Positions 25,141-33,493 of a DNA stretch of 64,000 bases are shown piece by piece. The notes beneath the pieces are model-generated. The model saw nothing but the letters and a program-made list of their open reading frames with translations. It searched no databases and had not been told where the DNA came from. Location: assembly GCF_008705135.1 (NCBI RefSeq), contig NZ_CP023694.1:7973001-8037000 (forward strand), written 5' to 3'. The translations under genes were made by a program, and so were the position numbers. Each line of letters opens with the position of its first letter. Within the stretch, counting starts at the first letter, position 1. Source of the DNA: Streptomyces coeruleorubidus. Its GTDB lineage: Bacteria; Actinomycetota; Actinomycetes; Streptomycetales; Streptomycetaceae.

Positions 25141-26432
25141 CGTCGCTCCAGAGCACGGTCGGTGAGGGCTCCGGCGGAGCCGGTGTAGTGGGTGGGATCG
25201 AGGTCAGTGTCCGCCAGCTCCGGTGCCTCGGCCAGCGGGCGCCCCTCGGAGGCCAGCCGGGTCAGGAGTTCCTTGGCGCGGGCGCGGCCCAGCACCGGGG
25301 CCAGCTCGGCGGAGAGCCGCTCGGAGATGATCAACCCCTGGGTGAGATCCAGGTGTTCGCGCATGACGCCGGGCCTGACCCGCAGTCCCTCCGCCAGCTC
25401 GGCGGCGTCCCGGGCGGCCCCGCCGGCCAGCCGCAGCAGGTCGCGCAGCGGCTCCCACTCCGCGTGCCAGGCCCCGGCCGGCCGCTCGTCCTCCGCCGCC
25501 ATCGACCCGTACAGCGTGGCCGCGAGCTGCGGTGCCCGCCGCGCGGCGGAGGCGATCAGGGTGGACCGCACGGGATTGGACTTGTGCGGCATGGCGGACG
25601 AACCCCCGCCGCTGCTCTCCGCGACCTCGCCGATCTCGGTGCGCGACAGGGTGAGGACGTCCACGGCGAGCTTGCCGAGCGCGCCCGCCGTGAAGGCCAG
25701 GCAGCCGGCGAGATCGGCGACGGGCGTCCGCAGGGTGTGCCAGGGCAGATCGGGTGCCCGGAGGCCGAGTTCACGGGCGTAGGCCACCGGCAGCGCGGCC
25801 GGATCGCTCGCGCCGTACGCCCCGAAAGCCGCCAACGTGCCCGCAGCGCCACCGAGTTGGGCCGGCAGCGAGTCCCTCACGGCCTTCGCCCGGTCCCGCG
25901 CGTCGAGGACGAGCGCCCGCCATCCGGCCGCCTTCAGCCCGAACGTCGTCGGTACGGCGTGCTGGGTCAGCGTCCGCCCCGGCAGCGCGGTGTCACGGTG
26001 TTCGGCGGCCAGCCGCGCCAGCGCCCGTTCCGTGCGGCCGAGATCGGCGAGGACCAGCTCCAGGGTGCGCACCGCGACCAGCATCGTCGCGGTGTCCATG
26101 ATGTCCTGGCTGGTCGCGCCCCGGTGGACGTAGGGGCCGTACTCCTCGCCGATGGCCTTCGTCAGCTCCGCGACCAGGGGGATGACGGGGTTGCCGCCCG
26201 CGCGGGCCCGCTCGGCGAGGGACCGGACGTCGAAGGCACCGGCGTCGGCCGCCTCGGTCACCGCCGTCGCCGCCTCGGCGGGGGCCAGCCCGAGCGCCGC
26301 CTGGGCCCGGGTCAGCGCGGCCTCCGCGTCGAGCAGCGCCCGCAGATAGGCGTGGTCGCTCGTGGCGGACGCCGCCGCCGAGCCGGCCCACCCGGGGGCG
26401 AGCAGGCCGGTGTCACCTTGAGCAGCTGTCAC
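25137..26432 (-). CDS. pcaB: 3-carboxy-cis,cis-muconate cycloisomerase
   Basis: A 431-residue member of the fumarase/aspartase superfamily that lactonises 3-carboxy-cis,cis-muconate to 4-carboxymuconolactone. The superfamily signature GGSSAMPHKSNPVRS is present with the catalytic Ser loop, as are HRGATSQDIMDTA and QHAVPTTFGLKAA. GTG 26432 overlaps the pcaG stop as GTGA; the frame extends far upstream but only as a shadow of pcaG/pcaH. Length is slightly below the usual 440-450. Confidence 0.92.
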   Translation of the reverse strand: MTAAQGDTGLLAPGWAGSAAASATSDHAYLRALLDAEAALTRAQAALGLAPAEAATAVTEAADAGAFDVRSLAERARAGGNPVIPLVAELTKAIGEEYGPYVHRGATSQDIMDTATMLVAVRTLELVLADLGRTERALARLAAEHRDTALPGRTLTQHAVPTTFGLKAAGWRALVLDARDRAKAVRDSLPAQLGGAAGTLAAFGAYGASDPAALPVAYARELGLRAPDLPWHTLRTPVADLAGCLAFTAGALGKLAVDVLTLSRTEIGEVAESSGGGSSAMPHKSNPVRSTLIASAARRAPQLAATLYGSMAAEDERPAGAWHAEWEPLRDLLRLAGGAARDAAELAEGLRVRPGVMREHLDLTQGLIISERLSAELAPVLGRARAKELLTRLASEGRPLAEAPELADTDLDPTHYTGSAGALTDRALERR

Positions 26433-27034
26433 TGGAACTCCAGGAAGACCGTCTCGCCTTCGCCCTGAAGACGGATGTCGAAACGGTACGTGCCGCCGGC
26501 CTCCGCCACGGCGATCAGCGTGTCGCGCCGCCCGTCCTCCAGCCCGGACAGCAGCGGATCTGCGGCGAGCACCGCCTCGTCGCCCGGCAGGTAGATGCGG
26601 GTGTACAGGTGCACGAGAAGCCCCCGCGCGAAGACGCACACGCTGATGTACGGCGCGCTCCGCCCGCGCGCACCGGGCCGCAGCGTGCGCGCGTACCAGT
26701 GGCCGTTCGCGTCGGTCTGGATCCGTCCCCAGCCCGTGAACTCCACGCCGTTGCGCCCGAGGAAGCCGCCCGACGCCGGGTCGCGACGCATCGACCCGTC
26801 CGCCGTCGGCACGTTGCCGTCCGGGGCCGCGCCCCACAGCTCGATCAGGGCGTCCGGCAGCGGAACGCCCGCGCCATCGGTGACGTACCCGTGCACGGTG
26901 ACCGTGTCCGGATGCCCCAGGGGTGCGATGTCCTCGCCACCGCGGAACGGCAGGGCGTGGCCGTAGAACGGGCCGACGGTGTGCGACGGGGTGGGCAGCA
27001 CGTTCTCCGGCCTGCTGGTGTCGATCTTCGTCAT
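26429..27034 (-). CDS. pcaG: Protocatechuate 3,4-dioxygenase alpha subunit
   Basis: A 201-residue subunit of the intradiol ring-cleavage dioxygenase. It has the family start PTPSHTVGPFYGHALPF, the DALIELWGAAPDG segment and SAPYISVCVFARGLL in place of the iron-binding residues, which are carried by the beta subunit. ATG 27034 lies six bases after the pcaH stop. It forms the alpha-beta protomer with PcaH. Confidence 0.94.
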   Translation of the reverse strand: MTKIDTSRPENVLPTPSHTVGPFYGHALPFRGGEDIAPLGHPDTVTVHGYVTDGAGVPLPDALIELWGAAPDGNVPTADGSMRRDPASGGFLGRNGVEFTGWGRIQTDANGHWYARTLRPGARGRSAPYISVCVFARGLLVHLYTRIYLPGDEAVLAADPLLSGLEDGRRDTLIAVAEAGGTYRFDIRLQGEGETVFLEFQ

Positions 27035-27040
27035 GGCAGG

Positions 27041-27814
27041 TCAGCGCCCTTCTTCGATCCAGGTGGCGTTCGGGCCGTCCAGCACGATGTCCCAGTGGTA
27101 GCCCATCGAGAACTCCGGCACCGACAGGGCGTGGTCGTACGTCGCGACCAGCCGCTGCCGGGCCGCGTCGTCGGTCACCGACTGGATGATCGGGTCGTAG
27201 GGGAACAGCGGGTCGCTCGGGAAGTACATCTGCGTCACGAGCCGCTGGGTGAACGCGGTGCCGAAGAGCGAGAAGTGGATGTGCGCCGGGCGCCAGGCGT
27301 TGAGGTGCTGGCGCCACGGGTACGGGCCCGGCTGGACGGTGGTGAAGTGGTAGCGGCCCTCGTCGTCGGTGAGCGTGCGGCCCACACCCGTGAAGTTCGG
27401 GTCCAGCGGGGCGTCGTGCTGCTCGCGCTGGTGGGCGTAGCGGCCCGCCGAGTTGGCCTGCCAGATCTCCACGAGCTGCCCGCGGATCGGGCGGCCGTCG
27501 CGGTCCAGCAGCCGGCCGGAGACGGTGATGCGCTCGCCGATCGGCTCGCCGTCGTGCTGCCGGGTGAGGTCGCTGTCGACCTCGGTGATGTCCCGCTCCC
27601 CGAAGGCCGGGGAGGCCAGCTCCACCAGCTCCGGGTCCTTGCTGACGTCGATCGTGACCAGCGGCTGCTTCGGGTGGCGGAGCACTGAGGAGCGGTACGG
27701 GGCGTAGTCACGACGCGGCTGGTGCTCGACGGGCCCGCCGTCGGCGAGCCGCTTCTCGTACGCGGCGCGCTCGGCCGCGATCTCCTGGTCGATGTCGTGC
27801 TGGGTGAGAGTCAT
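27041..27814 (-). CDS. pcaH: Protocatechuate 3,4-dioxygenase beta subunit
   Basis: A 257-residue catalytic subunit. The non-haem Fe(III) ligands are visible: Tyr126 (NSAGRYAHQ), Tyr165 (PGPYPW), His178 and His180 (WRPAHIHFS). The N-terminal extension (QEIAAERAAYEKRL, YRSSVLRHPKQPLV) is the usual beta-subunit arm. ATG 27814 was chosen over an open frame reaching 28036 because the family starts here. The enzyme opens protocatechuate to 3-carboxy-cis,cis-muconate. It lies 17 bp downstream of pcaF. Confidence 0.95.
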   Translation of the reverse strand: MTLTQHDIDQEIAAERAAYEKRLADGGPVEHQPRRDYAPYRSSVLRHPKQPLVTIDVSKDPELVELASPAFGERDITEVDSDLTRQHDGEPIGERITVSGRLLDRDGRPIRGQLVEIWQANSAGRYAHQREQHDAPLDPNFTGVGRTLTDDEGRYHFTTVQPGPYPWRQHLNAWRPAHIHFSLFGTAFTQRLVTQMYFPSDPLFPYDPIIQSVTDDAARQRLVATYDHALSVPEFSMGYHWDIVLDGPNATWIEEGR

Positions 27815-27831
27815 CGTGATCCTGCGTTTCG

Positions 27832-29034
27832 TCAACGTTCGAGGACGAGGGCGAGGCCTTGGCCCACCCCGATACAAAGCGTGGCGACACCGACACCGCC
27901 GCCACGCCGGGCCAGCTGATGGGCAACGGTGCCGGCAAGCCGAGCCCCCGACGCCCCCAGCGGATGCCCGAGAGCGATCGCACCACCCTGCGGATTGAGG
28001 ATCGCGGGATCGAACTCGGGCCACTCGGCCACACACCCCAGCACCTGCGCGGCGAACGCCTCGTTCAGCTCCAGCACGGACAGGTTGTCGAAGCCCTTGC
28101 CGGCCTTGGCCAAAGCCCGGTTGACCGCCTCCACGGGCGCCAGCCCGAAGTAGTGCGGGTCGATCGCGGAGACGCCGGTGGCGGACACCCGGGCCAGCGG
28201 CTCGCGCCCCGTAGCCCTCAACCCCTCCTCATCCACCAGCAGCAGCGCCGCCGCACCGTCGTTCAACGGCGACGCGTTGCCCGCCGTCACCGTCCCGCCC
28301 TCCGTACGGAACGACGGCTTCAGCCTGGCCATCGCCGCCAGGGACGCATCCGGACGGACACACTCGTCGGCGGCGAAGACCACCGGGTCGCCCTTGCGCT
28401 GCGGAATCTCCACCGGCGCCAACTCGGCGTCGAAGAACCGGGCCCGCTGAGCCTCCGCGGCCTTCTCGTGACTGCGCAGCGCGAACTCGTCCTGCTGCTC
28501 CCGTCCGATCTTGTGCTTGTCGGCGATGAGTTCCGCGCTCTCGCCCAGCGGGATCGTCCACTGCGGCTCCATGCGCGGGTTGACCATGCGCCAGCCGAGG
28601 GTGGTGGAGTACAGCTCGGTGTGCCCGGCCGGGAAGGGCCTGTCGCTCTTCGGCAGGACGTACGGCGCCCGGGTCATCGACTCGACCCCGCCGGCCAGCG
28701 CGATCGAGGCGTCGCCGACGGCGATCGCACGGGCCGCCTGGATCACGGCCTCCAGGCCGGACGCGCACAGCCGGTTGACGGTCACGCCCGGCACGGAGGT
28801 GGGCAGGCCCGCGAGCAGGGCGGCCATCCGGCCGACGTTGCGGTTCTCCTCACCGGCGCCGTTGGCGTTTCCGAAGTACACGTCCTCGATCCGCGCCGGA
28901 TCCAACTCCGGTGAACGGGCGAGGAGTTCGCGGATGGCGTGCGCGGCCAGGTCGTCCGGGCGCACGCCGGCCAGTGCGCCGTTGTAGCGGCCGATCGGCG
29001 TGCGGACCGCGTCGACGATGTAGACGTCCTTCAC
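27832..29034 (-). CDS. pcaF: 3-oxoadipyl-CoA thiolase
   Basis: A 400-residue thiolase catalysing the last step of the beta-ketoadipate pathway, giving succinyl-CoA and acetyl-CoA. The nucleophile is Cys90 (NRLCASGLEAV); the His and second Cys are in ALGHPLGASGARL and TLCIGVGQG. RIEDVYFGNANGAGEENRNV is the PcaF-type segment. GTG 29034 overlaps the pcaJ TGA (GTGA). A diverged second thiolase for fatty acids is at 59642-60856. Confidence 0.94.
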   Translation of the reverse strand: MKDVYIVDAVRTPIGRYNGALAGVRPDDLAAHAIRELLARSPELDPARIEDVYFGNANGAGEENRNVGRMAALLAGLPTSVPGVTVNRLCASGLEAVIQAARAIAVGDASIALAGGVESMTRAPYVLPKSDRPFPAGHTELYSTTLGWRMVNPRMEPQWTIPLGESAELIADKHKIGREQQDEFALRSHEKAAEAQRARFFDAELAPVEIPQRKGDPVVFAADECVRPDASLAAMARLKPSFRTEGGTVTAGNASPLNDGAAALLLVDEEGLRATGREPLARVSATGVSAIDPHYFGLAPVEAVNRALAKAGKGFDNLSVLELNEAFAAQVLGCVAEWPEFDPAILNPQGGAIALGHPLGASGARLAGTVAHQLARRGGGVGVATLCIGVGQGLALVLER

Positions 29035-29675
29035 TTCACGCCCTCCGGCACGGTCAGTTCGGCGTCGGTCTTGGCGGCGATCTCGGCAGCGGTCACGCCG
29101 GGCGCGGTCTCCACCAGGACGAGCCCGTCGTCGGTGACGTCCAGGACGCCGAGGTCGGTGATGATCCGGTTCACGCACGCCTTGCCGGTCAGCGGCAGGG
29201 CGCACTCGGTGAGGATCTTCGGGGTGCCGTCCTTGGCGGTGTGCGTCATGACGACGATGACCGTACGGGCGCCGTGCACCAGGTCCATGGCCCCGCCGAT
29301 TCCGGTGATCAGCTTGCCGGGGATCGCCCAGTTGGCCAGGTCGCCCCGCGCGGACACCTGCATGGCACCGAGCACGGCCACGTCGATGTGCCCGCCCCGG
29401 ATCATCGAGAACGACAGCGCCGAGTCGAAGTAGGAGGCGCCCGGCAGGACCGTCACCGTCTCCTTCCCGGCGTTGATCAGGTCCGGGTCGACCTGGTCCT
29501 CGGTGGGGTAGGGGCCCGTGCCCAGGATGCCGTTCTCCGATTCGAGGACGACCTCGACGTCCTCGGGGAGGTAGTTGGGGATCAGGGTGGGCAGGCCGAT
29601 GCCCAGATTGACGTACTGGCCGTCCCGCAGCTCCAGCGCCGCCCGTGCGGCCATCTCCTCGCGACTCCAGGCCAT
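29031..29675 (-). CDS. pcaJ: 3-oxoadipate CoA-transferase subunit B
   Basis: A 214-residue CoA-transferase subunit carrying the catalytic Glu in VVLESENGILG. GDGQYVNLGIGLPTLI-type N-terminus (LRDGQYVNLGIGLPTLIPNY) and the C-terminal AKTDAELTVPEG are typical. Its ATG (29675) shares one base with the pcaI stop (TGATG), so the two subunits are made in equal amounts. It loads CoA from succinyl-CoA onto 3-oxoadipate. Confidence 0.92.
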   Translation of the reverse strand: MAWSREEMAARAALELRDGQYVNLGIGLPTLIPNYLPEDVEVVLESENGILGTGPYPTEDQVDPDLINAGKETVTVLPGASYFDSALSFSMIRGGHIDVAVLGAMQVSARGDLANWAIPGKLITGIGGAMDLVHGARTVIVVMTHTAKDGTPKILTECALPLTGKACVNRIITDLGVLDVTDDGLVLVETAPGVTAAEIAAKTDAELTVPEGVK

Positions 29676-30430
29676 CAGGACCTCACCGTCCGCTGCTCGA
29701 TCTTCTTGTCCGCCGCCTGCCCAGGGGTGAGCGCGAGCACCCGCTGCACGAAGATCCCCGGCAGATGCACCGCGTCCGGGTCGATCCGGCCGGGCTCCAC
29801 CAGCTCCTCCACCTCGGCGATCGTGACCCGCCCCGCCATCGCGGCCAGGGGGTTGAAGTTCCGGGCGGACTTGCTGAAGACCAGATTGCCGTGCCGGTCG
29901 CCCTTCGCGGCCCGGACCAGGGCGAAGTCGGTCCGGATGCCCCGCTCCAGCACGTACTCCGTCCCGTCGAACTCCCGGACCTCCTTCGCCGGCGAGGCCA
30001 CCGCGACACCCCCGGAGCCGTCGTAGCGCCACGGCAGCCCGCCCTCGGCGACCTGCGTGCCCACCCCGGCGGGGGTGTAGAAGGCGGGGATCCCGGCGCC
30101 GCCGGCCCGCAGCCGCTCGGCCAGCGTGCCCTGCGGGATCAGCTCGACCTCCAGCTCACCGGCGAGGTACTGCCGGGCGAACTCCTTGTTGGCGCCGATG
30201 TAGGAGCCCGTCACCCGGGCGATCCGGCCGGCGGCCAGCAGGACCGCCAGGCCCGACTCCATCGCCCCGCAGTTGTTGGAGACCACCGACAGCCCGGCCA
30301 CCCCGCGCTCGTACAGCGCCCCGATCAGCACGTTCGGCACACCGCTCAGCCCGAAACCGCCCACCGCGAGCGACGCGCCGTCCGGGACGTCGGCCACCGC
30401 CTCCAGGGCTGTGGCGACCACCTTGTCCAT
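29675..30430 (-). CDS. pcaI: 3-oxoadipate CoA-transferase subunit A
   Basis: A 251-residue CoA-transferase subunit with GGFGLSGVPNVLIGAL near the N-terminus, SNNCG, ANKEFARQYLAGELEVELIPQ and the CoA-binding GGAGIPAFYTPAGVGT. It is the promoter-proximal gene of the seven-gene pca operon. The gene starts 208 bp from the divergent pcaV; the leader contains the operator palindrome at 30458-30478. Confidence 0.92.
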   Translation of the reverse strand: MDKVVATALEAVADVPDGASLAVGGFGLSGVPNVLIGALYERGVAGLSVVSNNCGAMESGLAVLLAAGRIARVTGSYIGANKEFARQYLAGELEVELIPQGTLAERLRAGGAGIPAFYTPAGVGTQVAEGGLPWRYDGSGGVAVASPAKEVREFDGTEYVLERGIRTDFALVRAAKGDRHGNLVFSKSARNFNPLAAMAGRVTIAEVEELVEPGRIDPDAVHLPGIFVQRVLALTPGQAADKKIEQRTVRS

Positions 30431-30457
30431 CCGAGAAGCCCCATCTCTTCCGAGCGT

Positions 30458-30478
30458 CCTGACCCAGATTTAGTCAGG
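30458..30478. promoter_or_regulatory. Candidate PcaV operator over the pca operon promoter
   Basis: CCTGAC-N9-GTCAGG is a perfect 6-bp inverted repeat 28 bp upstream of pcaI. On the minus strand its centre contains TAAATC, which could be the -10 element, so bound repressor would block transcription. A partly related GTTCAGTGC sequence lies in front of pcaV at about 30603-30611 and matches GGCACTGAG at 30478-30486 in the opposite sense. Confidence 0.5.
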
Positions 30479-30638
30479 GCACTGAGTATTTCCGCGAAGC
30501 TCCCCTCACGCTGCCACCGGGACGGCAGGGCGTCAAGACCTGGGGAGATCGGCCTCTGATGCCTTGCGCGGAGGGCGGACAGTCCAGGAGTAGCCGGGTA
30601 TTGTTCAGTGCACCAACGAAAACGAGCGAGGGGTGCAC

Positions 30639-31103
30639 ATGGCGGCGGCGGACCTCACCACCCACCCCGGGCACCTGGCCCGGCGGCTCCAGCAGGCGCA
30701 CTACCTGCTGTGGAACACGATGGTCTCCGAGGAGATCACCTCGCCCCAGTACGCGGTCCTCAACACGCTTGTCGACGAGCCCGGGCTGGACCAGCGCACG
30801 GTGGGGGAGCGGGTGGGCCTGGACCGGTCGACCATCGCCGAGGTGATCAGCCGGCTCTGCCGGCGCGGACTCCTCGACAAGGTCCGCGACCCGGAGGACG
30901 GCCGCCGTTTCCTGCTGCGCCTCACGGAGGAGGGCGTGCGCACGCACCGCAAGCTGACCGTGCGCACCGCCCGGATGAACCAGGTGTTCCTCGCCCCGCT
31001 GACCGCCGAGGAGCGGACGGTGTTCTTCGACCTCATCCGGCGTGTCGCGGACGCGGCCGAGGGGCTGCGCAACCCGGGGGAGTCCCTGGTGGCGCCCGGC
31101 TGA
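30639..31103 (+). CDS. pcaV: PcaV, MarR-family repressor of the pca operon
   Basis: A 154-residue MarR regulator. The winged helix is about 45-105 (QRTVGERVGLDRSTIAEVI, DPEDGRRFLLRLT). Arg15 (HLARRLQQAHYLL), the residue reported to bind protocatechuate in S. coelicolor PcaV, is conserved at the same position. ATG 30639 has GAGGGG five bases upstream; a GTG two codons earlier overlaps that site. It is divergent from pcaIJFHGBL, the arrangement known for PcaV, which is released from DNA by protocatechuate. Confidence 0.9.
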   Translation: MAAADLTTHPGHLARRLQQAHYLLWNTMVSEEITSPQYAVLNTLVDEPGLDQRTVGERVGLDRSTIAEVISRLCRRGLLDKVRDPEDGRRFLLRLTEEGVRTHRKLTVRTARMNQVFLAPLTAEERTVFFDLIRRVADAAEGLRNPGESLVAPG

Positions 31104-31120
31104 CGGGCGCGGTCCGCAGG

Positions 31121-32125
31121 TCAGGACGCCTTGGCGTACACCACCCACACCTGGCCCTTCGCGAAGTTCACCGGTGAGCCGTCACCGGTGGTGAACGCCG
31201 TGCCGTCCGCGGCGTCCTCGCGCTCCCAGTTCACGTCGTAGGCCCGCCCGTCGCGCAGCACCCTGGCTTTCCCGGAGCCCACCGTCTCGGTGTACGGCGT
31301 GTTGTTGCCGAGGAAGTCGCGGAAGCCGGACTCGCGCACCTTCACGTACTGCACGACGACCGTCGCGGCCGCCATCTGCTTCCCGTCGGCCGTGGTGGCG
31401 GGCGCGCCGTCCATGCCGACCAGCCAGCGGTCCCGGGAGTCCGACCAGGTGAAGGTGAAGCGGGCCGCCGGGTAGCGCACCGTCTGTGAGGCCGTCGCCG
31501 TGCCGCCGTCCGGGGCGGAGCCGTAGCGGAAGCCGGTGGTCAGGGCGGCCTGTCCCGGTGCTTCGGGCACGAGCCGCTCCGGCCGCAGGTAGAGGTTGTG
31601 CGGGGCGGGCTTGCCGGAGCCGCGGAAGTAGGCCTCGGAGGCGCTGCCCGGCGTCTCCGCCCGCAGCGGTGCGCTGTCGATCAGTGGCAGGAGTTTCTTC
31701 TGCGCGCCGGAGAAGGCGAGGACGGGGCGGTCGAACTGGCGCAGCAGCTCCAGATCCGACTCGCGTGCGCTGCGTACCGGGCCGACCGACTTCGGCAACC
31801 GCGTCGCGTACACCGCCATCAGCCGGCTCAGTCCACCCTCGACCTGCTCCGCGTACACCACGTCCGCGGCGTCGAGGCCGGTGTGCGGCCGGGCCGCGGC
31901 GGCGTTGTCGAGCTTGACGGCGAGCAGAGAGGGGCCGGTCGCCGAGGGCGATGCGCCCTGCTCCGACTCGCCGGCGGATCCCCGTCCGTCGTCGCCGGGG
32001 GCGCCCCCGCCGGTGCAGCCCGCCGCCAGGGCGGCCGTCACCGTGGCGGCCAGCAGCGCCGCCGTCGTCGCGGCGCGCCGACCGCGCGCCCCTCGTTCCC
32101 TGGTCACCGTCGCCACCGGCCTCAT
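31121..32125 (-). CDS. DUF3048 domain lipoprotein
   Basis: A 334-residue secreted lipoprotein: Arg-rich start, hydrophobic segment and lipobox LAAGC with Cys37. The mature part has the DUF3048 signatures LLAVKLDNAAAARPHTGLD, ADVVYAEQVEGGLSRLMAVY and KSVGPVRSARESD, and ends with a second conserved lobe (VNFAKGQVWVVYAKAS). The family resembles the Bacillus YerB lipoprotein; biochemical role unknown. The ATG at 32125 has only AAGG upstream at loose spacing, so nearby GTG codons (32116, 32107) are alternatives. Confidence 0.82.
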   Translation of the reverse strand: MRPVATVTRERGARGRRAATTAALLAATVTAALAAGCTGGGAPGDDGRGSAGESEQGASPSATGPSLLAVKLDNAAAARPHTGLDAADVVYAEQVEGGLSRLMAVYATRLPKSVGPVRSARESDLELLRQFDRPVLAFSGAQKKLLPLIDSAPLRAETPGSASEAYFRGSGKPAPHNLYLRPERLVPEAPGQAALTTGFRYGSAPDGGTATASQTVRYPAARFTFTWSDSRDRWLVGMDGAPATTADGKQMAAATVVVQYVKVRESGFRDFLGNNTPYTETVGSGKARVLRDGRAYDVNWEREDAADGTAFTTGDGSPVNFAKGQVWVVYAKAS

Positions 32126-32302
32126 GTCATCGATTTGCCTTGATTGTGTACTTATATGTCCACCGGTGGCTATACCCGATCGTTTTTGACGGAGGATCTC
32201 CGCTTCGTCCGCCGATCGGCGCAAGGTTGCAGGGCGGGACGCCCGGGTACCCGGGCGTCGCCGAACCACCGACGCGCACGCTGACGGAGGGAGCGCGAGG
32301 CG
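32126..32302. other. Divergent intergenic region between DUF3048 and alcohol dehydrogenase genes
   Basis: Unusually AT-rich for this window near 32138-32185. It contains the 10-bp palindrome CCACCGGTGG (32160-32169) flanked by TATAAG on the minus strand and TATACC on the plus strand, which could be back-to-back -10 elements with a shared operator. Confidence 0.35.
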
Positions 32303-33493
32303 ATGAGGGCAGTGACCTGGCAGGGCAAGCGGGACGTCCGCGTGGAGAACGTGCCCGATCCGGAGATCCAGGAACCGACGGACGCGGTCATCCGCGTCAC
32401 CTCCACCGGGCTGTGCGGCTCCGACCTGCACCTGTACGAGGTGCTCACACCGTTCATGACCCCCGGGGACATCCTCGGCCACGAACCCATCGGCATCGTC
32501 GAGGAGGTCGGCGCCGGCGTCCCGGACCTCCAGGCCGGGGACCGGGTCGTGGTGCCGTTCCAGATCGCTTGCGGCAACTGCTGGATGTGCCTCACCGGCC
32601 TGCCCACCCAGTGCGAGACCACCCAGGTCCACGGCGAGGGCATGGGAGCCGCCCTGTTCGGCTACACCCGCCTGTACGGCGCGGTGCCGGGCGCCCAGGC
32701 CGAGTACCTGCGCGTCCCGCAGGCGCAGTACGGCCCGATCAAGGTGCCGGAGGGCCCGCCCGACGACCGTTTCGTCTACCTCTCCGACGTCCTGCCCACC
32801 GCCTGGCAGGCGGTCGCCTACGCCGACGTCCCACAGGGCGGCAGCATCGCCGTGCTCGGCCTCGGCCCCATCGGCGACATGGCCTGCCGCGTGGCCCAGG
32901 TCAAGGGCGCCGGTCGGGTGTTCGGCGTGGACCTGGTCCCGGAGCGGCTGGACCGGGCGCGCTCGCGCGGCGTGGAGACCTACGACCTCAGGTCCTTCGA
33001 CAGCGAGAAGGAACTCGTCGAGGCCATCCGCGACGAGACCGACGGCCGCGGCCCCGACGCCGTGATCGACGCGGTCGGCACCGAGGCCCACGGCAGCGCG
33101 GCGGCCAAGCTCGCCCAGCAGGCCTCGGCGATGCTGCCCCGCAAGCTGGGCGGCCCGCTCGCCGAACGCTTCAGCATCGACCGTCTCGCCGCCCTCTACA
33201 CCGCCATCGACCTGGTCCGGCGCGGCGGCACCATCTCGCTGTCCGGCGTCTACGGCGGCATGGCCGACCCGCTGCCGATGCTCACGCTGTTCGATAAGCA
33301 GATCCAGATGCGGATGGGCCAGGCCAACGTCCGCCGCTGGAGCGACGACATCATCCCGTACCTGACCGACGAGGACCCGCTCGGCGTCGAGGACTTCGCC
33401 ACCCACCGCGTGCCGCTGTCGCAGGCCCCGCACGCGTACGAGATGTTCCAGCGCAAGCAGGACGGCGCGGTCAAGGTGCTGATGCAGCCCTGA
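32303..33493 (+). CDS. Zinc-dependent alcohol dehydrogenase (formaldehyde dehydrogenase-like)
   Basis: A 396-residue medium-chain dehydrogenase. Catalytic zinc ligands are in GLCGSDLHLY (Cys38) and LGHEPIGIVEEVG (His60, Glu61); structural zinc Cys90, 93, 96 and 104 (CGNCWMC...C) are all present. The NAD site is VLGLGPIGDMA near 185. The long insert after the Rossmann fold (KLAQQASAMLPRKLGGPLAE) is typical of glutathione-independent FdhA-like enzymes. An aldehyde or formaldehyde substrate is possible and would suit O-demethylation chemistry, but this is not shown. It overlaps the convergent membrane-protein gene by 23 bp. Confidence 0.85.
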   Translation: MRAVTWQGKRDVRVENVPDPEIQEPTDAVIRVTSTGLCGSDLHLYEVLTPFMTPGDILGHEPIGIVEEVGAGVPDLQAGDRVVVPFQIACGNCWMCLTGLPTQCETTQVHGEGMGAALFGYTRLYGAVPGAQAEYLRVPQAQYGPIKVPEGPPDDRFVYLSDVLPTAWQAVAYADVPQGGSIAVLGLGPIGDMACRVAQVKGAGRVFGVDLVPERLDRARSRGVETYDLRSFDSEKELVEAIRDETDGRGPDAVIDAVGTEAHGSAAAKLAQQASAMLPRKLGGPLAERFSIDRLAALYTAIDLVRRGGTISLSGVYGGMADPLPMLTLFDKQIQMRMGQANVRRWSDDIIPYLTDEDPLGVEDFATHRVPLSQAPHAYEMFQRKQDGAVKVLMQP

